This document shows, piece after piece, positions 1 through 8,430 of a DNA stretch of 42,343 bases. The notes beneath the pieces were generated by a model. It was not told the DNA's origin. It saw nothing but the letters and a program-made list of their open reading frames with translations, and searched no databases. Every line of letters starts with the position of its first letter. Positions within the stretch are counted from its first letter, which is position 1. This DNA comes from Natronomonas sp. (lineage in GTDB: Archaea; Halobacteriota; Halobacteria; Halobacteriales; Haloarculaceae), in NCBI RefSeq assembly GCF_028274965.1, contig NZ_JAQCNO010000029.1:1-42343 (forward strand). The letters are read 5' to 3'. Both the position numbers and the translations under genes were made by a program.

Positions 1-151
1 TCGGTTCGGATTCATCGTTCTTATAATTACTTCTTTGTTTATCCGGGGCCAAGCGGCGTGAAACGGCCCGATACGGCCCGCTGACGGCGTGTTCGTATTT
101 CCCCGACCGCGAAGACGCACTGGACGAACGGTCGGAACGCCCGAACCCATA
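1..151. other. Left-edge non-coding stretch
   Basis: No convincing gene is seen here. Positions 20-30 are AT-rich and TATA-like, so this may be a promoter for a gene outside the window. The stretch also holds the 3' flank of the minus-strand DoxX gene. Confidence 0.4.
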
Positions 152-565
152 TTAGAGGCCGACGTTGAGCGCGTAGGGCCACTGGGTGTTTGCGACCGCG
201 AGAAAGGCGAGCGCCCCGGCCGCCCCGTAGACGTTCTTCAGGAACGACGTCATCTCGTTCTGTGCGTCCTCGCCCTCCATGCTCCAGAAGTCGTGCATCG
301 TGACCGCGGAGACGAGCAAGAACAGCGCGAGCGCGCCCGCCCCGACCGCGGCGAACGCCCCGACGGCGACCGAGAGGCCGCCGAAGACCAACAGCCCGCC
401 GCTTCCGAGCACCGACAGCTTCGGTGCCGGAAGCCCCTTGAACTCGGCGTAGCCGGCCATCTCGGCGGTGTTCATGAAGTGGTTCAGGCCCATGAAGACG
501 AGCACGCCGCCGAAGACGACGCGGGCGGCGAGGAAGACGGCCTCCGCGGCCGCGGTCTCGAGCAT
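152..565 (-). CDS. DoxX family membrane protein
   Basis: Small integral membrane protein of about 137 residues. Four hydrophobic segments are visible, starting with AVFLAARVVFGGVLVFMGLNH and followed by glycine/alanine-rich helices. The pattern matches the DoxX/SURF4-like family, whose members are quinone- or redox-associated membrane proteins; the substrate here is unknown. The ATG at 565 is preferred because the 24 residues encoded upstream to the non-ATG start at 637 are arginine-rich and look non-coding. A TATA-like stretch at 653-664 lies upstream, implying a leader of roughly 65 nt. The gene is divergent from tyrS. The family call is reasonably safe, the role is not. Confidence 0.75.
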   Translation of the reverse strand: MLETAAAEAVFLAARVVFGGVLVFMGLNHFMNTAEMAGYAEFKGLPAPKLSVLGSGGLLVFGGLSVAVGAFAAVGAGALALFLLVSAVTMHDFWSMEGEDAQNEMTSFLKNVYGAAGALAFLAVANTQWPYALNVGL

Positions 566-652
566 CACTGTGCCCCGCTTTCGTCGGTTGATCGTCGCTC
601 GGGTCCGGCCGCAGGTCGCTGTAGTAACATCACACAATCAGGTACGCGATGG

Positions 653-664
653 AACCTATATATC
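653..664. promoter_or_regulatory. TATA-like element, DoxX side
   Basis: The AT-rich run CCTATATATCA in the divergent region between the DoxX gene and tyrS is nearly symmetrical. It best serves the minus-strand DoxX gene, with a predicted transcript start near 630. Confidence 0.45.
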
Positions 665-725
665 ACTTCGGCGACAATCGCGTAACCGGGTAACCCCGAC
701 GTCACCGCAACGAGCCCACCCGAAC

Positions 726-735
726 GTTTTATCGG
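726..735 (+). promoter_or_regulatory. tyrS TATA box
   Basis: GTTTTATCGG is centred about 27 nt before the tyrS ATG at 757. That spacing predicts transcription starting at or next to the start codon, so a leaderless mRNA. Confidence 0.6.
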
Positions 736-756
736 CTGTCTCGCGGAATCACGCCC

Positions 757-1794
757 ATGGATACGGCCGAGCGGACCGAGCTACTCACGCGGTTCACCGA
801 GGAGGTAATCGAGCGATCCGAGATCGAGGCGCTGTTCGAAGCGGAGGGGACGCCGCGGGCGTACATCGGGTACGCGCCGACCGGCGAGATGCACATCGGC
901 CACTTCACGACGATGCGGAAGCTCGCGGACTTCATCGACGCCGGCGTCGAGCTCACGGTGCTCGTGGCTGACCTCCACGCCCACCTCGACGACGCGAAGA
1001 GCCCCTACGAGCTGTTGGACGCCCGCTCGGCGTACTACGAGACCGCGATCGAGGCGATGATCGAGGCCGCCGGCGCGGACGCCGAAGCGGTCTCGTTCGT
1101 CCGCGGCACGGAGTTCCAACTCGAGGAGCCCTACACGATGGAGCTGTACCGGACGCTCGCCGACACGACGCTGTCGCGCGCACAGCGGGCGGGCAGCGAG
1201 GTCGTCAGACAGTCCGAGAACCCGACGCTCGGGGGGCTGGTGTACACGCTCATGCAGGCCTTAGACGTCGCGGCGCTCGGGGCCGACATCGCCTACGGCG
1301 GGATCGACCAGCGCGGCATCTACATGTTCGCCCGCGAGCGGCTGCCGGACCTCGGCCACGAGAAGCCGATCTGCGTGTTCGCGCCGCTCCTGTCGGGGCT
1401 CTCCGGCGGGAAGATGTCCGCCTCCCAGGCCGACTCGAAGATCAACCTCACCGACGACGAGGCCGCCGTGGAATCGAAGATCGAGGGCGCGTACTGCCCC
1501 GCCGGCGAGACGACGGACAACGGCGTCTTGGAGTACCTCCGCTTTCTCGTCTTCCCGGTGCTCGAAGGGCGCGACCGGGCCTTCGTCGTCGAGCGCCCCG
1601 AGGAGTACGGCGGCGACCTCACGTACGACGGCTACGAGACCCTGGAGTCGGATTTCGTCTCCGGGGAGCTGCACCCGGCCGACCTCAAGCCGGCGGCGGC
1701 GGCGGCCATCTCTGAGGTCATCGCGCCGGTCAGAGAGCGGCTCCTCGAGGCCCCCGAGTTGCTCGCGTCGGCGTACCCCGAAACGCACGACTGA
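757..1794 (+). CDS. tyrS: Tyrosyl-tRNA synthetase (archaeal type)
   Basis: Class I aminoacyl-tRNA synthetase that activates tyrosine and charges tRNA-Tyr in the cytoplasm. At 345 residues it has the compact archaeal/eukaryotic length. The HIGH motif is intact (HIGH, residues 46-49, within PTGEMHIGH) and the KMSKS-type loop reads KMSAS near residue 219. Family segments such as ADLHAHL, SEFQL-like GTEFQLEEPYTM, the AYCPAG stretch and GGDLTYDGYETLES are all readable and match TyrRS rather than the related TrpRS. The ATG at 757 follows a TATA box by about 27 nt, consistent with a leaderless transcript. It stands alone, convergent with the HxlR regulator. Confidence 0.96.
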   Translation: MDTAERTELLTRFTEEVIERSEIEALFEAEGTPRAYIGYAPTGEMHIGHFTTMRKLADFIDAGVELTVLVADLHAHLDDAKSPYELLDARSAYYETAIEAMIEAAGADAEAVSFVRGTEFQLEEPYTMELYRTLADTTLSRAQRAGSEVVRQSENPTLGGLVYTLMQALDVAALGADIAYGGIDQRGIYMFARERLPDLGHEKPICVFAPLLSGLSGGKMSASQADSKINLTDDEAAVESKIEGAYCPAGETTDNGVLEYLRFLVFPVLEGRDRAFVVERPEEYGGDLTYDGYETLESDFVSGELHPADLKPAAAAAISEVIAPVRERLLEAPELLASAYPETHD

Positions 1795-1819
1795 GCGGCG
1801 GTTGAGCGCGGGGAGGACC

Positions 1820-2146
1820 TCAAAGCCCCTCGAGCCAACGTTCCGCCCAGGACTCGATCTGGTCGAAGACCGGACACAGCGACCGGCCCTTCTCGGTCAG
1901 CGAGTAGTACGTCGCAACGGGGGCGTCCTCCTCGAGGCGGCGCTCGACGAAGCCCGTCGCCTGGAGGTCGTCGAGGACGCGCGACAGCGTCCGGGAGTTC
2001 GCGTCCGTCGATCGCTTGATCTCGTTGAAGCGCTTCTCGCCGTCCTGGAGGTCGTGCAACACGAGGAGCCGCCATTTCGACCCGATCTGCTCCATCGACT
2101 CCACGACGGGACACGGCGAGTCGAGTCGTTGCTCGGCGTTCGACAT
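1820..2146 (-). CDS. HxlR-family winged-helix regulator
   Basis: Transcription regulator of 108 residues with one HxlR/MarR-like winged helix: SKWRLLVLHDLQDGEKRFNE is helix 1 and 2, NSRTLSRVLDDLQATGFVER the recognition helix, and TYYSLTEKGRSL the wing. A single cysteine near the N-terminus (SPCPV) sits where several HxlR proteins carry a redox-sensing cysteine; that function is inference. Start ATG at 2146 lies about 27 nt after the minus-strand TATA at 2169-2178, so the mRNA should be leaderless. It is divergent from the gene at 2239 and may control it or itself; no operator was identified. Confidence 0.88.
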   Translation of the reverse strand: MSNAEQRLDSPCPVVESMEQIGSKWRLLVLHDLQDGEKRFNEIKRSTDANSRTLSRVLDDLQATGFVERRLEEDAPVATYYSLTEKGRSLCPVFDQIESWAERWLEGL

Positions 2147-2168
2147 ACCCTCTGTTAGGGGTTCTTCG

Positions 2169-2178
2169 GATAAATAAG
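2169..2178 (-). promoter_or_regulatory. HxlR gene TATA box
   Basis: Reads CTTATTTATC on the minus strand, centred about 27 nt before the ATG at 2146. Confidence 0.6.
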
Positions 2179-2238
2179 CACGCGTCGGTGGCCGGCGGCG
2201 AAGACAACACACAAGTCCGCACCGCTCCTAACGGGCGT

Positions 2239-2697
2239 ATGTACACCGGACGCACGGAGAAACCGTGTTGTCTCTGCGGGAACCCCGAGACGGACCACCG
2301 GATCGACATCCCTCCGCGGGCGATCCAGCTGTTGAAACACGCCGGGCCGATCGCCTGGCAGGACGTCGAGGGCGAGGTGTCGCTGTACTTCTGTCGGGAC
2401 GACTGGGAGACCGTCCGGGAGCTGGTCCTCGAGACCGGGATGAGCCCGCTGTCGCGGTGTAACGCGGGGCGGGCGTCGTTCGTTCTCCGGGAGGACTTCG
2501 AGGCGCTGTTGAACGACGTCAGGGCGGAGCCGGACCAACGGCCCCTAGAGCGCGAACTGCTCGCGGAGGCCGAGGAAACCCTCGAACGGTACGAGGACGG
2601 CGACGACCTCGTCGAGACCAGAGACCTCGTCGAGGCGCGGATCGTGACGTGGGCCCTCGAGGACCTCGGGCGACCGCCGGCGCCCGCGGACGACTGA
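2239..2697 (+). CDS. Hypothetical protein with Cys-rich N-terminus
   Basis: Unrecognised 152-residue acidic protein. The N-terminal half has a CCLCG cluster near residue 10, a single FC around residue 55 and RCNAGRASF near residue 77, a spacing that could bind a metal. The C-terminal third is helical and glutamate-rich (RELLAEAEETLERYEDG), probably a coiled coil. The ATG at 2239 is chosen over a GTG at 2188 because the cysteine-containing part begins shortly after it. It is divergent from the HxlR gene and convergent with moaA. It looks like a lineage-specific haloarchaeal protein; no function is assigned. Confidence 0.7.
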   Translation: MYTGRTEKPCCLCGNPETDHRIDIPPRAIQLLKHAGPIAWQDVEGEVSLYFCRDDWETVRELVLETGMSPLSRCNAGRASFVLREDFEALLNDVRAEPDQRPLERELLAEAEETLERYEDGDDLVETRDLVEARIVTWALEDLGRPPAPADD

Positions 2698-2796
2698 ACG
2701 CCGACGAGGCAAACGGGGGTCGCCCTCGCAGACAAGGCCAGTTCGACGGTACCGAGGACACGCCTCGAGGAACGAACGCGATTCCGGGCCGAACCA

Positions 2797-3777
2797 CTAG
2801 ACGGTGATGTACTCCTCGTTGAACGTCCACTCGCCGTCGTCGTTTTTCGTCATGTACTCGCCGTAGTAGGGCACGCGCTCGGCGACCGTCTCGCGGAACG
2901 CCTCGCGGATCTCCGGTTTCGACATCTCGCCCATGCTCTTGAGGTCGTCGTTCCGGTTGAGACAGCCCTTGAGGTACCCCTCGTGGGTCACGCGGACGCG
3001 GTGGCAGTTCGCACAGAAGTCGGCGTTGCCGACGGGGTCGACGATCTCGACCATGCCGCCCGGGAGCGCCGGGTCGTCCTCGCCGACGAAGTACCGGTTC
3101 CGGCCGTGCATGTCGCGGCGCTCGATGCGGTCGGCCCGTTCGGCGAGCCACCCGTGGACGCGCTCTATGTCGATCGCCCACTCGGGGCGACCGGCCAACT
3201 CCGGCATGTACTCGATGAGCTGCAACTGGAGGCCCTCGTGTTCGGCGACGTGATCGACCATCTCGGGGACGTACCCCGCGGTCTTCTCGAAGACGACGGC
3301 GTTGAGTTTGACCGGCGACAGCCCGGCGTCGAGCGCGGCGTCGATGCCGGCCATGACCTCGTCGTACGCCGAGCTCTTTGTCACCTCGGCGAACGCCTCC
3401 GGGGAGAGGGCGTCCTGTGAGACGTTGACCCGTTCGAGGCCGGCGTCGGCGAGCGCCCCGGCGCGCTCCGGGAGGAACGTGCCGTTCGTCGTCATCGACG
3501 TGCCGATGGAGTCGGGCGTTCGGCGGACGATCTCCTCGAGGTCGCCCCGAAGCATCGGCTCGCCGCCGGTGAACTTCGCCTTTTCGACGCCGAACTCGGC
3601 GGCGACCTCTAAGAACCGAACGACGTCGTCCGCCGACATCTCGTCGTCGGCCGGCTCCATCGGGCCGCGCGTGTCGCCGAGGCCCTCGTTGTGACAGTAG
3701 ACGCAATCGAAGTTACACCGGTCGGTGAGCGAGATCCGGACCCCGGAGACCTCCCGACCGAAATCGTCTTCGAGCAT
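2797..3777 (-). CDS. moaA: GTP 3',8-cyclase MoaA
   Basis: Radical-SAM enzyme for the first step of molybdenum cofactor synthesis, making 3',8-cyclo-GTP from GTP. The N-terminal cluster motif CxxxCxxC is intact (C21, C25, C28 in CNFDCVYC), followed by KFTGGEP near residue 70. The C-terminal substrate-side cluster cysteines are present in FCANCHRVR and again in KGCLNR. I prefer the ATG at 3777 to the in-frame GTG at 3795, because the minus-strand TATA at 3801-3810 places transcription start near 3778. The 326-residue length is normal. It is divergent from the Mrp-type Fe-S carrier gene, and both concern Fe-S proteins. Confidence 0.93.
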   Translation of the reverse strand: MLEDDFGREVSGVRISLTDRCNFDCVYCHNEGLGDTRGPMEPADDEMSADDVVRFLEVAAEFGVEKAKFTGGEPMLRGDLEEIVRRTPDSIGTSMTTNGTFLPERAGALADAGLERVNVSQDALSPEAFAEVTKSSAYDEVMAGIDAALDAGLSPVKLNAVVFEKTAGYVPEMVDHVAEHEGLQLQLIEYMPELAGRPEWAIDIERVHGWLAERADRIERRDMHGRNRYFVGEDDPALPGGMVEIVDPVGNADFCANCHRVRVTHEGYLKGCLNRNDDLKSMGEMSKPEIREAFRETVAERVPYYGEYMTKNDDGEWTFNEEYITV

Positions 3778-3800
3778 ATCTCCCAGTTCGGACACGCGTG

Positions 3801-3810
3801 CTTAAATTCG
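3801..3810 (-). promoter_or_regulatory. moaA TATA box
   Basis: CGAATTTAAG on the minus strand, centred about 27 nt before the ATG at 3777. It decides the moaA start in favour of 3777. Confidence 0.6.
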
Positions 3811-3830
3811 GTGCCGCATCGCCGCCCGAC

Positions 3831-3848
3831 GTAACCGTTAGAGGTTAC
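3831..3848. repeat. Inverted repeat GTAACC-N6-GGTTAC
   Basis: Perfect 6-bp arms with a 6-nt spacer lie between the divergent moaA and mrp promoters, upstream of both TATA boxes. The position suits an operator or activator site; this is inference. Confidence 0.4.
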
Positions 3849-3892
3849 ATCTCGGCCGACGCGGCGAGATTGTTCCGGGCGGTGTCACAACG

Positions 3893-3898
3893 CTTATC
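3893..3898 (+). promoter_or_regulatory. mrp TATA box
   Basis: CTTATC centred about 27 nt before the ATG at 3923, predicting a leaderless mRNA. Confidence 0.55.
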
Positions 3899-3922
3899 GA
3901 CGCTTGCGGACCTACTGGCCCC

Positions 3923-4978
3923 ATGGACGAACAGGAGGTACTCGATCTGCTCTCGGCGGTTGAGGACCCCGACCTGGGCGGCGACATCGTCTCGCTCGGG
4001 CTCGTCAACGACGTCGACGTCGGTCCCGATACGGTCTCGATCGATCTGGCTCTCGGCGCCCCGTACTCGCCGGCCGAGACGGCCCTCGCCGGGGACGTCC
4101 GGGCGGCCCTCGAGGGCACGGGCTACGGGATCGAACTTTCCGCGAGCGTCGACACCGGCCTCTCGGCCGACGAGCAGATCCTCCCGAACGTCGAGAACAT
4201 CATCGCCGTCGCCTCGGGGAAAGGCGGCGTCGGCAAATCGACGGTCGCGGTGAACGTGGCGGCCGGGCTCTCGGAACTCGGCGCCCGCGTCGGGCTGTTC
4301 GACGCCGACATCTACGGCCCGAACGTCCCCCGGATGGTCGAGGCCGACGCCCAGCCCAAGGCGACCCGCGAGGAGACGATCGTCCCGCCGCAGCGACACG
4401 GGATGAAGCTGATGAGCATGGACTTTCTGGTCGGCGAGGACGATCCGGTCATCTGGCGGGGGCCGATGGTGCACAAGGTGTTGACCCAGCTGTGGGAGGA
4501 CGTCGAGTGGGGGGCGCTCGATTACATGGTCGTCGACCTGCCGCCGGGGACGGGCGACACGCAGCTGACGCTTCTGCAGTCGGTCCCCGTCTCGGGGGCC
4601 GTCATCGTGACGACGCCGCAGGCCGTCGCGCTCGACGACGCGCGGAAAGGCCTCCGGATGTTCGGCGAGCACGAGACGCCCGTGTTGGGGATCGTCGAGA
4701 ACATGTCCGGGTTCGTCTGCCCGGACTGCGGGGGCGAACACGACATCTTCGGCAGCGGCGGCGGCGAGGCCTTCGCCGAGGAGGTCGACATGCCGTTTCT
4801 CGGCCGCGTTCCGCTGGACCCGGCCGTCCGGGAGGGCGGCGACGCCGGCGAGCCGGTCGTCTTGGACGCGGACAGCGAGACCGGCGGCGCCTTCCGTTCG
4901 GTCGCCGACGCGACGGCGAACATGCAGGGCATCGTTCGGCGGCGGTCGGTCTCGGCGCGGTCGCGGCCGGCGGAGTGA
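3923..4978 (+). CDS. Mrp/ApbC-type Fe-S cluster carrier ATPase
   Basis: Cytoplasmic P-loop ATPase of the Mrp/NBP35/ApbC family, which carries and delivers Fe-S clusters to apoproteins. The first ~80 residues form a MIP18/DUF59 domain (DPDLGGDIVSLGLV). The deviant Walker A motif GKGGVGKST is at about 99-107, followed by DADIYGPNVPRM and VVDLPPGTGD. The bridging-cluster CxxC is at about 266-269 (CPDCGG). Length of 351 is typical. The final ~15 residues (RRRSVSARSRPAE) are basic and less typical, perhaps a variable tail. The nearby moaA product is a Fe-S enzyme, so co-location makes sense. Confidence 0.93.
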   Translation: MDEQEVLDLLSAVEDPDLGGDIVSLGLVNDVDVGPDTVSIDLALGAPYSPAETALAGDVRAALEGTGYGIELSASVDTGLSADEQILPNVENIIAVASGKGGVGKSTVAVNVAAGLSELGARVGLFDADIYGPNVPRMVEADAQPKATREETIVPPQRHGMKLMSMDFLVGEDDPVIWRGPMVHKVLTQLWEDVEWGALDYMVVDLPPGTGDTQLTLLQSVPVSGAVIVTTPQAVALDDARKGLRMFGEHETPVLGIVENMSGFVCPDCGGEHDIFGSGGGEAFAEEVDMPFLGRVPLDPAVREGGDAGEPVVLDADSETGGAFRSVADATANMQGIVRRRSVSARSRPAE

Positions 4979-5027
4979 CCGGCCCCCGAACGCGGCGAAC
5001 GTCGCCCGCGGCCGCCGTTCCGTGCGG

Positions 5028-5033
5028 TTTAAG
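5028..5033 (+). promoter_or_regulatory. Promoter of the tRNA-Ser/S13 operon
   Basis: TTTAAG is the only good TATA box between mrp and rps13. Transcription would start near 5056, giving a pre-tRNA leader of about 58 nt that includes a small GGGGC/GCCCC hairpin. No separate promoter is seen between the tRNA and S13. Confidence 0.55.
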
Positions 5034-5113
5034 TACGGTGGTCGGGTATCGTCGGGTGCAATAGATGCAGGGGCCCCGGCCCCGAGTCCGGAAGGGCGAG
5101 GATACGCGTGCGA

Positions 5114-5197
5114 GTCGTGGTAGCCAAGCATGGCCCAAGGCGCAGGGTTGCTAACTCTGTGGCGCAAGCCTCCGGGGTTCAAATCCCCGCCACGACG
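5114..5197 (+). tRNA. tRNA-Ser(GCU)
   Basis: Class II tRNA of 84 nt without encoded CCA. The acceptor stem pairs GTCGTGG (5114-5120) with CCACGAC (5190-5196), and G5197 is the discriminator. The anticodon arm CAGGG-TTGCTAA-CTCTG has anticodon GCT at 5150-5152. A variable arm follows, then the T arm with GGTTCAAAT. The gene sits 17 nt before rps13 and appears to be the first gene of the ribosomal operon. Confidence 0.95.
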
Positions 5198-5213
5198 CTA
5201 ATCGAACCCACAC

Positions 5214-5732
5214 ATGAGCACAGAAGAACCAGACGCGGACGAGGCCGAAGACGACGGCGAGGACATCCAGTACTTCGTCCGGATCGGCCAGACCGACCTC
5301 GACGGGACGAAAAGCGTCGAGCGGGCGTTGACCGACATGGACGGTGTCGGCCGGCGCGTCGCTCGCATCATCGCGGACAGGGCCGGGATCGACCGGCGGG
5401 AGGTCCTCGGCGCGCTGGACGAGGAGACGATCGACGGGATCGTCGACCTCGTCGAGAGCTACGCCGAGGAGGTCCCCGAGTGGATGACGAACCACCAGGA
5501 GGACTTCTTCACCGGCGAGACGACCCACGAGATCGGCAACGACCTCGGGATGAGCCGCCGTCAGGACATCAACCGGATGAAGATGATCGACTCCTACCGC
5601 GGTGTGCGGCACAAACGCGGCCAGAAGGTCCGCGGACAGCGGACCAAATCCACCGGCCGGACCGAGGGAACGATCGGCGTCAACATCGAAGCGATCAAAG
5701 AGGAACAGGCCGAGGAGGCCGACGACGAGTAA
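5214..5732 (+). CDS. rps13p: 30S ribosomal protein S13
   Basis: uS13, the head protein that contacts tRNA and the intersubunit bridge. At 172 residues it has the archaeal length with a ~20-residue acidic N-terminal extension ([16 protein letters not shown]). Family segments are clear: [12 protein letters not shown], the helix-hairpin-helix [11 protein letters not shown], and the C-terminal [22 protein letters not shown] that contacts rRNA. Its stop overlaps the ATG of rps4 by one base. It opens the conserved archaeal S13-S4-S11-Rpo3 cluster. Confidence 0.97.
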   Translation: MSTEEPDADEAEDDGEDIQYFVRIGQTDLDGTKSVERALTDMDGVGRRVARIIADRAGIDRREVLGALDEETIDGIVDLVESYAEEVPEWMTNHQEDFFTGETTHEIGNDLGMSRRQDINRMKMIDSYRGVRHKRGQKVRGQRTKSTGRTEGTIGVNIEAIKEEQAEEADDE

Positions 5733-6256
5733 TGACGCTCGGCACCAACACCAAGTTCTACGAGACGCCGAATCACCCCTTCCAGGGCGAACGGATCGCC
5801 GAGGAGGCCGACCTCCTCTCGCGGTACGGCCTGAAGAACAAAGAGGAGCTGTGGCGCGCACAGTCCGAACTGCGCGGGTACCGCCGCGAGGCCCGCCGGC
5901 TCATCGGCGAGGCCCAGGGCGACACCGAGGCCGCCGCCGACGCCGGCAGCGAGTTCCTCGCCCGCCTGAAGCGGATCGGCGTCCTCGGCGACGGCGACAG
6001 CCTCGACGACGTCCTCTCGCTGGACGAGACGGACATCCTCGAGCGCCGCCTCCAGACGGTCGCCTACCGGAACGGCATCGGCAACACGCCCGAGCAGGCG
6101 CGGCAGTTCATCGTCCACGGACACGTGACGGTCGACGGCGCCCGCGTCGGAGCGCCGTCCTCGAAGGTCGATGTCGCCGACGAGGACGCGATCGAGTTCG
6201 ACGACACGAGCCCGCTTTCGGACGATCTCCACCCCGAACGCGCGGAGGGACAGTAA
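5732..6256 (+). CDS. rps4p: 30S ribosomal protein S4
   Basis: uS4, a primary 16S rRNA binder needed for 30S assembly and decoding fidelity. It has 174 residues. The N-terminal part ([31 protein letters not shown]) is archaeal-type. An S4 RNA-binding domain follows, with [13 protein letters not shown] and [14 protein letters not shown]. The ATG overlaps the S13 stop (TAATG), indicating translational coupling, and rps11 starts 2 nt after its stop. Confidence 0.97.
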   Translation: MTLGTNTKFYETPNHPFQGERIAEEADLLSRYGLKNKEELWRAQSELRGYRREARRLIGEAQGDTEAAADAGSEFLARLKRIGVLGDGDSLDDVLSLDETDILERRLQTVAYRNGIGNTPEQARQFIVHGHVTVDGARVGAPSSKVDVADEDAIEFDDTSPLSDDLHPERAEGQ

Positions 6257-6258
6257 CG

Positions 6259-6642
6259 ATGGCAGACGAAAACACCTGGGGCATCGCGCACGTGTATGCC
6301 TCGTTCAACAACACGATAATCACCGTAACGGACCTGACCGGCGCCGAGACGATCGTCAAGTCGTCCGGCGGGACGGTCGTGAAACAGAACCGCGACGAGG
6401 CGTCGCCGTACGCCGCCATGCAGATGGCCGAGGTCGTCGCCGAGGAGGTACAGGACGCCGGCATCGACGGCGTCCACGTCCGCGTTCGTGGTCCCGGCGG
6501 GAACCAACAGAACAACCCCGGACCGGGCGCGCAGGCGACGATCCGCGCTCTCGCGAGAGCCGGACTAGAGATCGGCCGCATCGAGGACGTCACACCGACC
6601 CCGCACGACGGTACACGGGCCCCGAAGAACGCCGGGTTCTAA
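6259..6642 (+). CDS. rps11p: 30S ribosomal protein S11
   Basis: uS11 of the small-subunit platform, 127 residues. It opens with [19 protein letters not shown] and holds the family core [20 protein letters not shown] and [12 protein letters not shown]. It ends with the [16 protein letters not shown] tail near the E-site mRNA path. It lies 2 nt after rps4 and 1 nt before rpo3, clearly cotranscribed. Confidence 0.97.
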   Translation: MADENTWGIAHVYASFNNTIITVTDLTGAETIVKSSGGTVVKQNRDEASPYAAMQMAEVVAEEVQDAGIDGVHVRVRGPGGNQQNNPGPGAQATIRALARAGLEIGRIEDVTPTPHDGTRAPKNAGF

Positions 6643-6643
6643 G

Positions 6644-7387
6644 ATGTCCGAGGAGTACGACGTGACGTTCATCGACCGCGACGAGACGAGCGCGAGGTTC
6701 CTCGTCCGCGGCGTGACGCCGGCGTTCGCAAACGGGATCCGACGGGCGATGCTCGCCGACGTGCCGACGCTCTCGATCGACACCGTCCGCGTCATCGAGA
6801 ACTCGTCGGTCATGTTCGACGAGCAGATCGCCCTGCGGCTCGGGCTGATACCGCTGACGACCCCGGACGACTACCGGCCCGACGACACCGTGACGCTCGC
6901 GATCGACGTCGAGGGGCCCGACACGGCGTACTCGGGCGATCTCGTCTCCAGCGACGAGCAGGTGCAACCGGCCGAAGCGGACGTGCCGATCATCGACCTC
7001 AAGGAGGGCCAGCGGCTCGAACTCGAGGCCGACGCCGAACTCGGATACGGCAAGGACCACGCCAAACACCAAGGCGGCGTCGCCGTCGGGTACCGACACC
7101 TCCAGCGCGTCGCGGTCGTCGGCGAGAAAAGCGAGTTCGAGGACGAGGAGCCCCGGATCCTCCGGGGCGTCATCGAGGACGACGGCGAGCTCGTCGACAC
7201 CGAGGCGTTCGAGCACGACCTCACGAACCGCTACCCCGGCAAGGAACTCGAGGTCACCGACGTGCCGAACGCGTTCGTCTTCGACGTCGAGACGGACGGG
7301 TCGATGCCGATCGACGACCTCGTGTTGAAGGCGGCCGAGTCGCTCAGCACCCGCGCGGACGAACTCGAAGACGCGGTCCAACTGTAA
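6644..7387 (+). CDS. rpoD: RNA polymerase subunit Rpo3 (RpoD)
   Basis: Archaeal RNA polymerase assembly subunit, counterpart of bacterial alpha N-terminal domain and eukaryotic Rpb3, 247 residues. The alpha-like motif is near the start ([18 protein letters not shown]), followed by GLIPLTT, the inserted domain (about residues 85-190) and the C-terminal dimerisation helix ([17 protein letters not shown]). There is no cysteine anywhere in the protein, so it cannot hold the Fe-S cluster that Rpo3 carries in some other archaea. It follows rps11 by 1 nt. Confidence 0.96.
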   Translation: MSEEYDVTFIDRDETSARFLVRGVTPAFANGIRRAMLADVPTLSIDTVRVIENSSVMFDEQIALRLGLIPLTTPDDYRPDDTVTLAIDVEGPDTAYSGDLVSSDEQVQPAEADVPIIDLKEGQRLELEADAELGYGKDHAKHQGGVAVGYRHLQRVAVVGEKSEFEDEEPRILRGVIEDDGELVDTEAFEHDLTNRYPGKELEVTDVPNAFVFDVETDGSMPIDDLVLKAAESLSTRADELEDAVQL

Positions 7388-7431
7388 GAATGAGAACGAT
7401 CCCCCACGCATCCCGACCGACGTCCGACTCC

Positions 7432-7465
7432 GGCCCGAGCGGCGGCGACGCCGCGCGTTCGGGCC
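7432..7465 (+). other. Strong hairpin between rpo3 and tRNA-Leu
   Basis: The outer stem pairs GGCCCGA (7432-7438) with TCGGGCC (7459-7465). The inner stem pairs GCGGCG with CGCCGC around a GCGA loop, with a 4-nt bulge (GCGT). There is no T-tract after it, so it is more likely a processing or mRNA 3'-end stabilising element than a terminator. Confidence 0.55.
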
Positions 7466-7490
7466 CGGAGGACACCCGGACCGAAAGGAG

Positions 7491-7496
7491 TTTGAG
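7491..7496 (+). promoter_or_regulatory. Possible promoter of the tRNA-Leu/L18e operon
   Basis: TTTGAG is a weak TATA match about 29 nt before the mature tRNA-Leu end. A promoter here fits the known haloarchaeal S9 operon beginning with tRNA-Leu, but the box itself is poor. Confidence 0.35.
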
Positions 7497-7522
7497 TGGG
7501 GATCGAGAACACATCACGACGC

Positions 7523-7607
7523 GCAGGGATAGCCAAGTCAGGCCAACGGCGCAGCGTTCAGGGCGCTGTCCTGTAGAGGTCCGCAGGTTCAAATCCTGCT
7601 CCCTGCA
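7523..7607 (+). tRNA. tRNA-Leu(CAG)
   Basis: Class II tRNA of 85 nt without encoded CCA. The acceptor stem pairs GCAGGGA (7523-7529) with TCCCTGC (7600-7606); A7607 is the leucine discriminator. The anticodon arm CAGCG-TTCAGGG-CGCTG places CAG at 7559-7561. A long variable arm and a T arm with GGTTCAAAT follow. It lies 23 nt before the L18e start and is probably processed from that mRNA. Confidence 0.95.
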
Positions 7608-7630
7608 TCCACTTCTCAGGAGCAACAACG

Positions 7631-7984
7631 ATGAGTAGCAAGACCAACCCGAGGCTCACCAGTCTCATCGCCGACCTGAAATCGACCGCCCGTAGCGGCG
7701 GGAGCGAGGTCTGGAGCGACGTGGCCGAGCGCCTCGAAAAGCCCCGGAGCACGCACGCGGAAGTCAACCTGGGCCGCATCGAGCGGTACGCCCAGGAGGA
7801 CGAGACCGTCGTCGTGCCCGGCAAGGTGCTCGGGTCTGGTGCCCTCCGCAAGGGGGTCACCGTCGCAGCCGTCGACTTCTCGTCGACGGCCCGGACGAAG
7901 ATCGATCAGGTAGGCAAAGCGATCGAGCTAGAACAGGCACTCGAAGACAACCCCGACGGATCCGACGTCCGGGTGGTTCGATGA
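7631..7984 (+). CDS. rpl18e: 50S ribosomal protein L18e
   Basis: eL18, an archaeal/eukaryotic large-subunit protein related to L15, 117 residues. Readable family segments are [50 protein letters not shown] and VTVAAVDFS. Its stop overlaps the L13 start (ATGA), pointing to coupled translation. It is the first protein gene after tRNA-Leu. Confidence 0.97.
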   Translation: MSSKTNPRLTSLIADLKSTARSGGSEVWSDVAERLEKPRSTHAEVNLGRIERYAQEDETVVVPGKVLGSGALRKGVTVAAVDFSSTARTKIDQVGKAIELEQALEDNPDGSDVRVVR

Positions 7985-8430
7985 GCTACGCGGAATTCGA
8001 CGCCGACGCCGTGATCGACGCCCGCGACTGCATCCTCGGTCGCGTCGCCTCACAGGTCGCCGAACGCGCCCTCGACGGCGAGCAAATTGCCGTGATCAAC
8101 GCCGAACAGGCGGTCATCACCGGCGGGGAGGAGGACGTCATGGAGGTGTACCGCGGCCGACGCGAGGTCGGCTCCGATCGCGGACCCCACTACCCGAAGC
8201 GGCCCGATCGGCTGTTCAAACGCGCCGTCCGCGGGATGTTGCCGTACAAGACGACCCGCGGCCGCGAAGCGTTCGAGGGCGTCCGGATCTACATGGGCAA
8301 CCCCTACGAGGGCGACGACGCCGTCGATCCGGAGATCCTCGAGGGGACGTCCCTCGATAGGCTGTCGAAGATCAAGTTCGTCTCGCTCGGCGAGATCAGC
8401 GAGAACCTGGGTGCTAACGTCACATGGTAA
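7981..8430 (+). CDS. rpl13p: 50S ribosomal protein L13
   Basis: uL13, an early-assembly large-subunit protein, 149 residues. Family segments seen are [50 protein letters not shown] and [20 protein letters not shown]. The gene overlaps L18e by 4 nt and S9 by 7 nt, an uninterrupted operon. Confidence 0.97.
   Translation: MSYAEFDADAVIDARDCILGRVASQVAERALDGEQIAVINAEQAVITGGEEDVMEVYRGRREVGSDRGPHYPKRPDRLFKRAVRGMLPYKTTRGREAFEGVRIYMGNPYEGDDAVDPEILEGTSLDRLSKIKFVSLGEISENLGANVTW

Noticed and set aside
2188-2238. Upstream GTG start for the Cys-containing hypothetical
   Set aside because: The extra residues are unlike the rest, and the ATG at 2239 directly precedes the first cysteine cluster.
3778-3795. 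GTG start for moaA
   Set aside because: The TATA box places transcription start at about 3778, so the GTG would not be on the mRNA.
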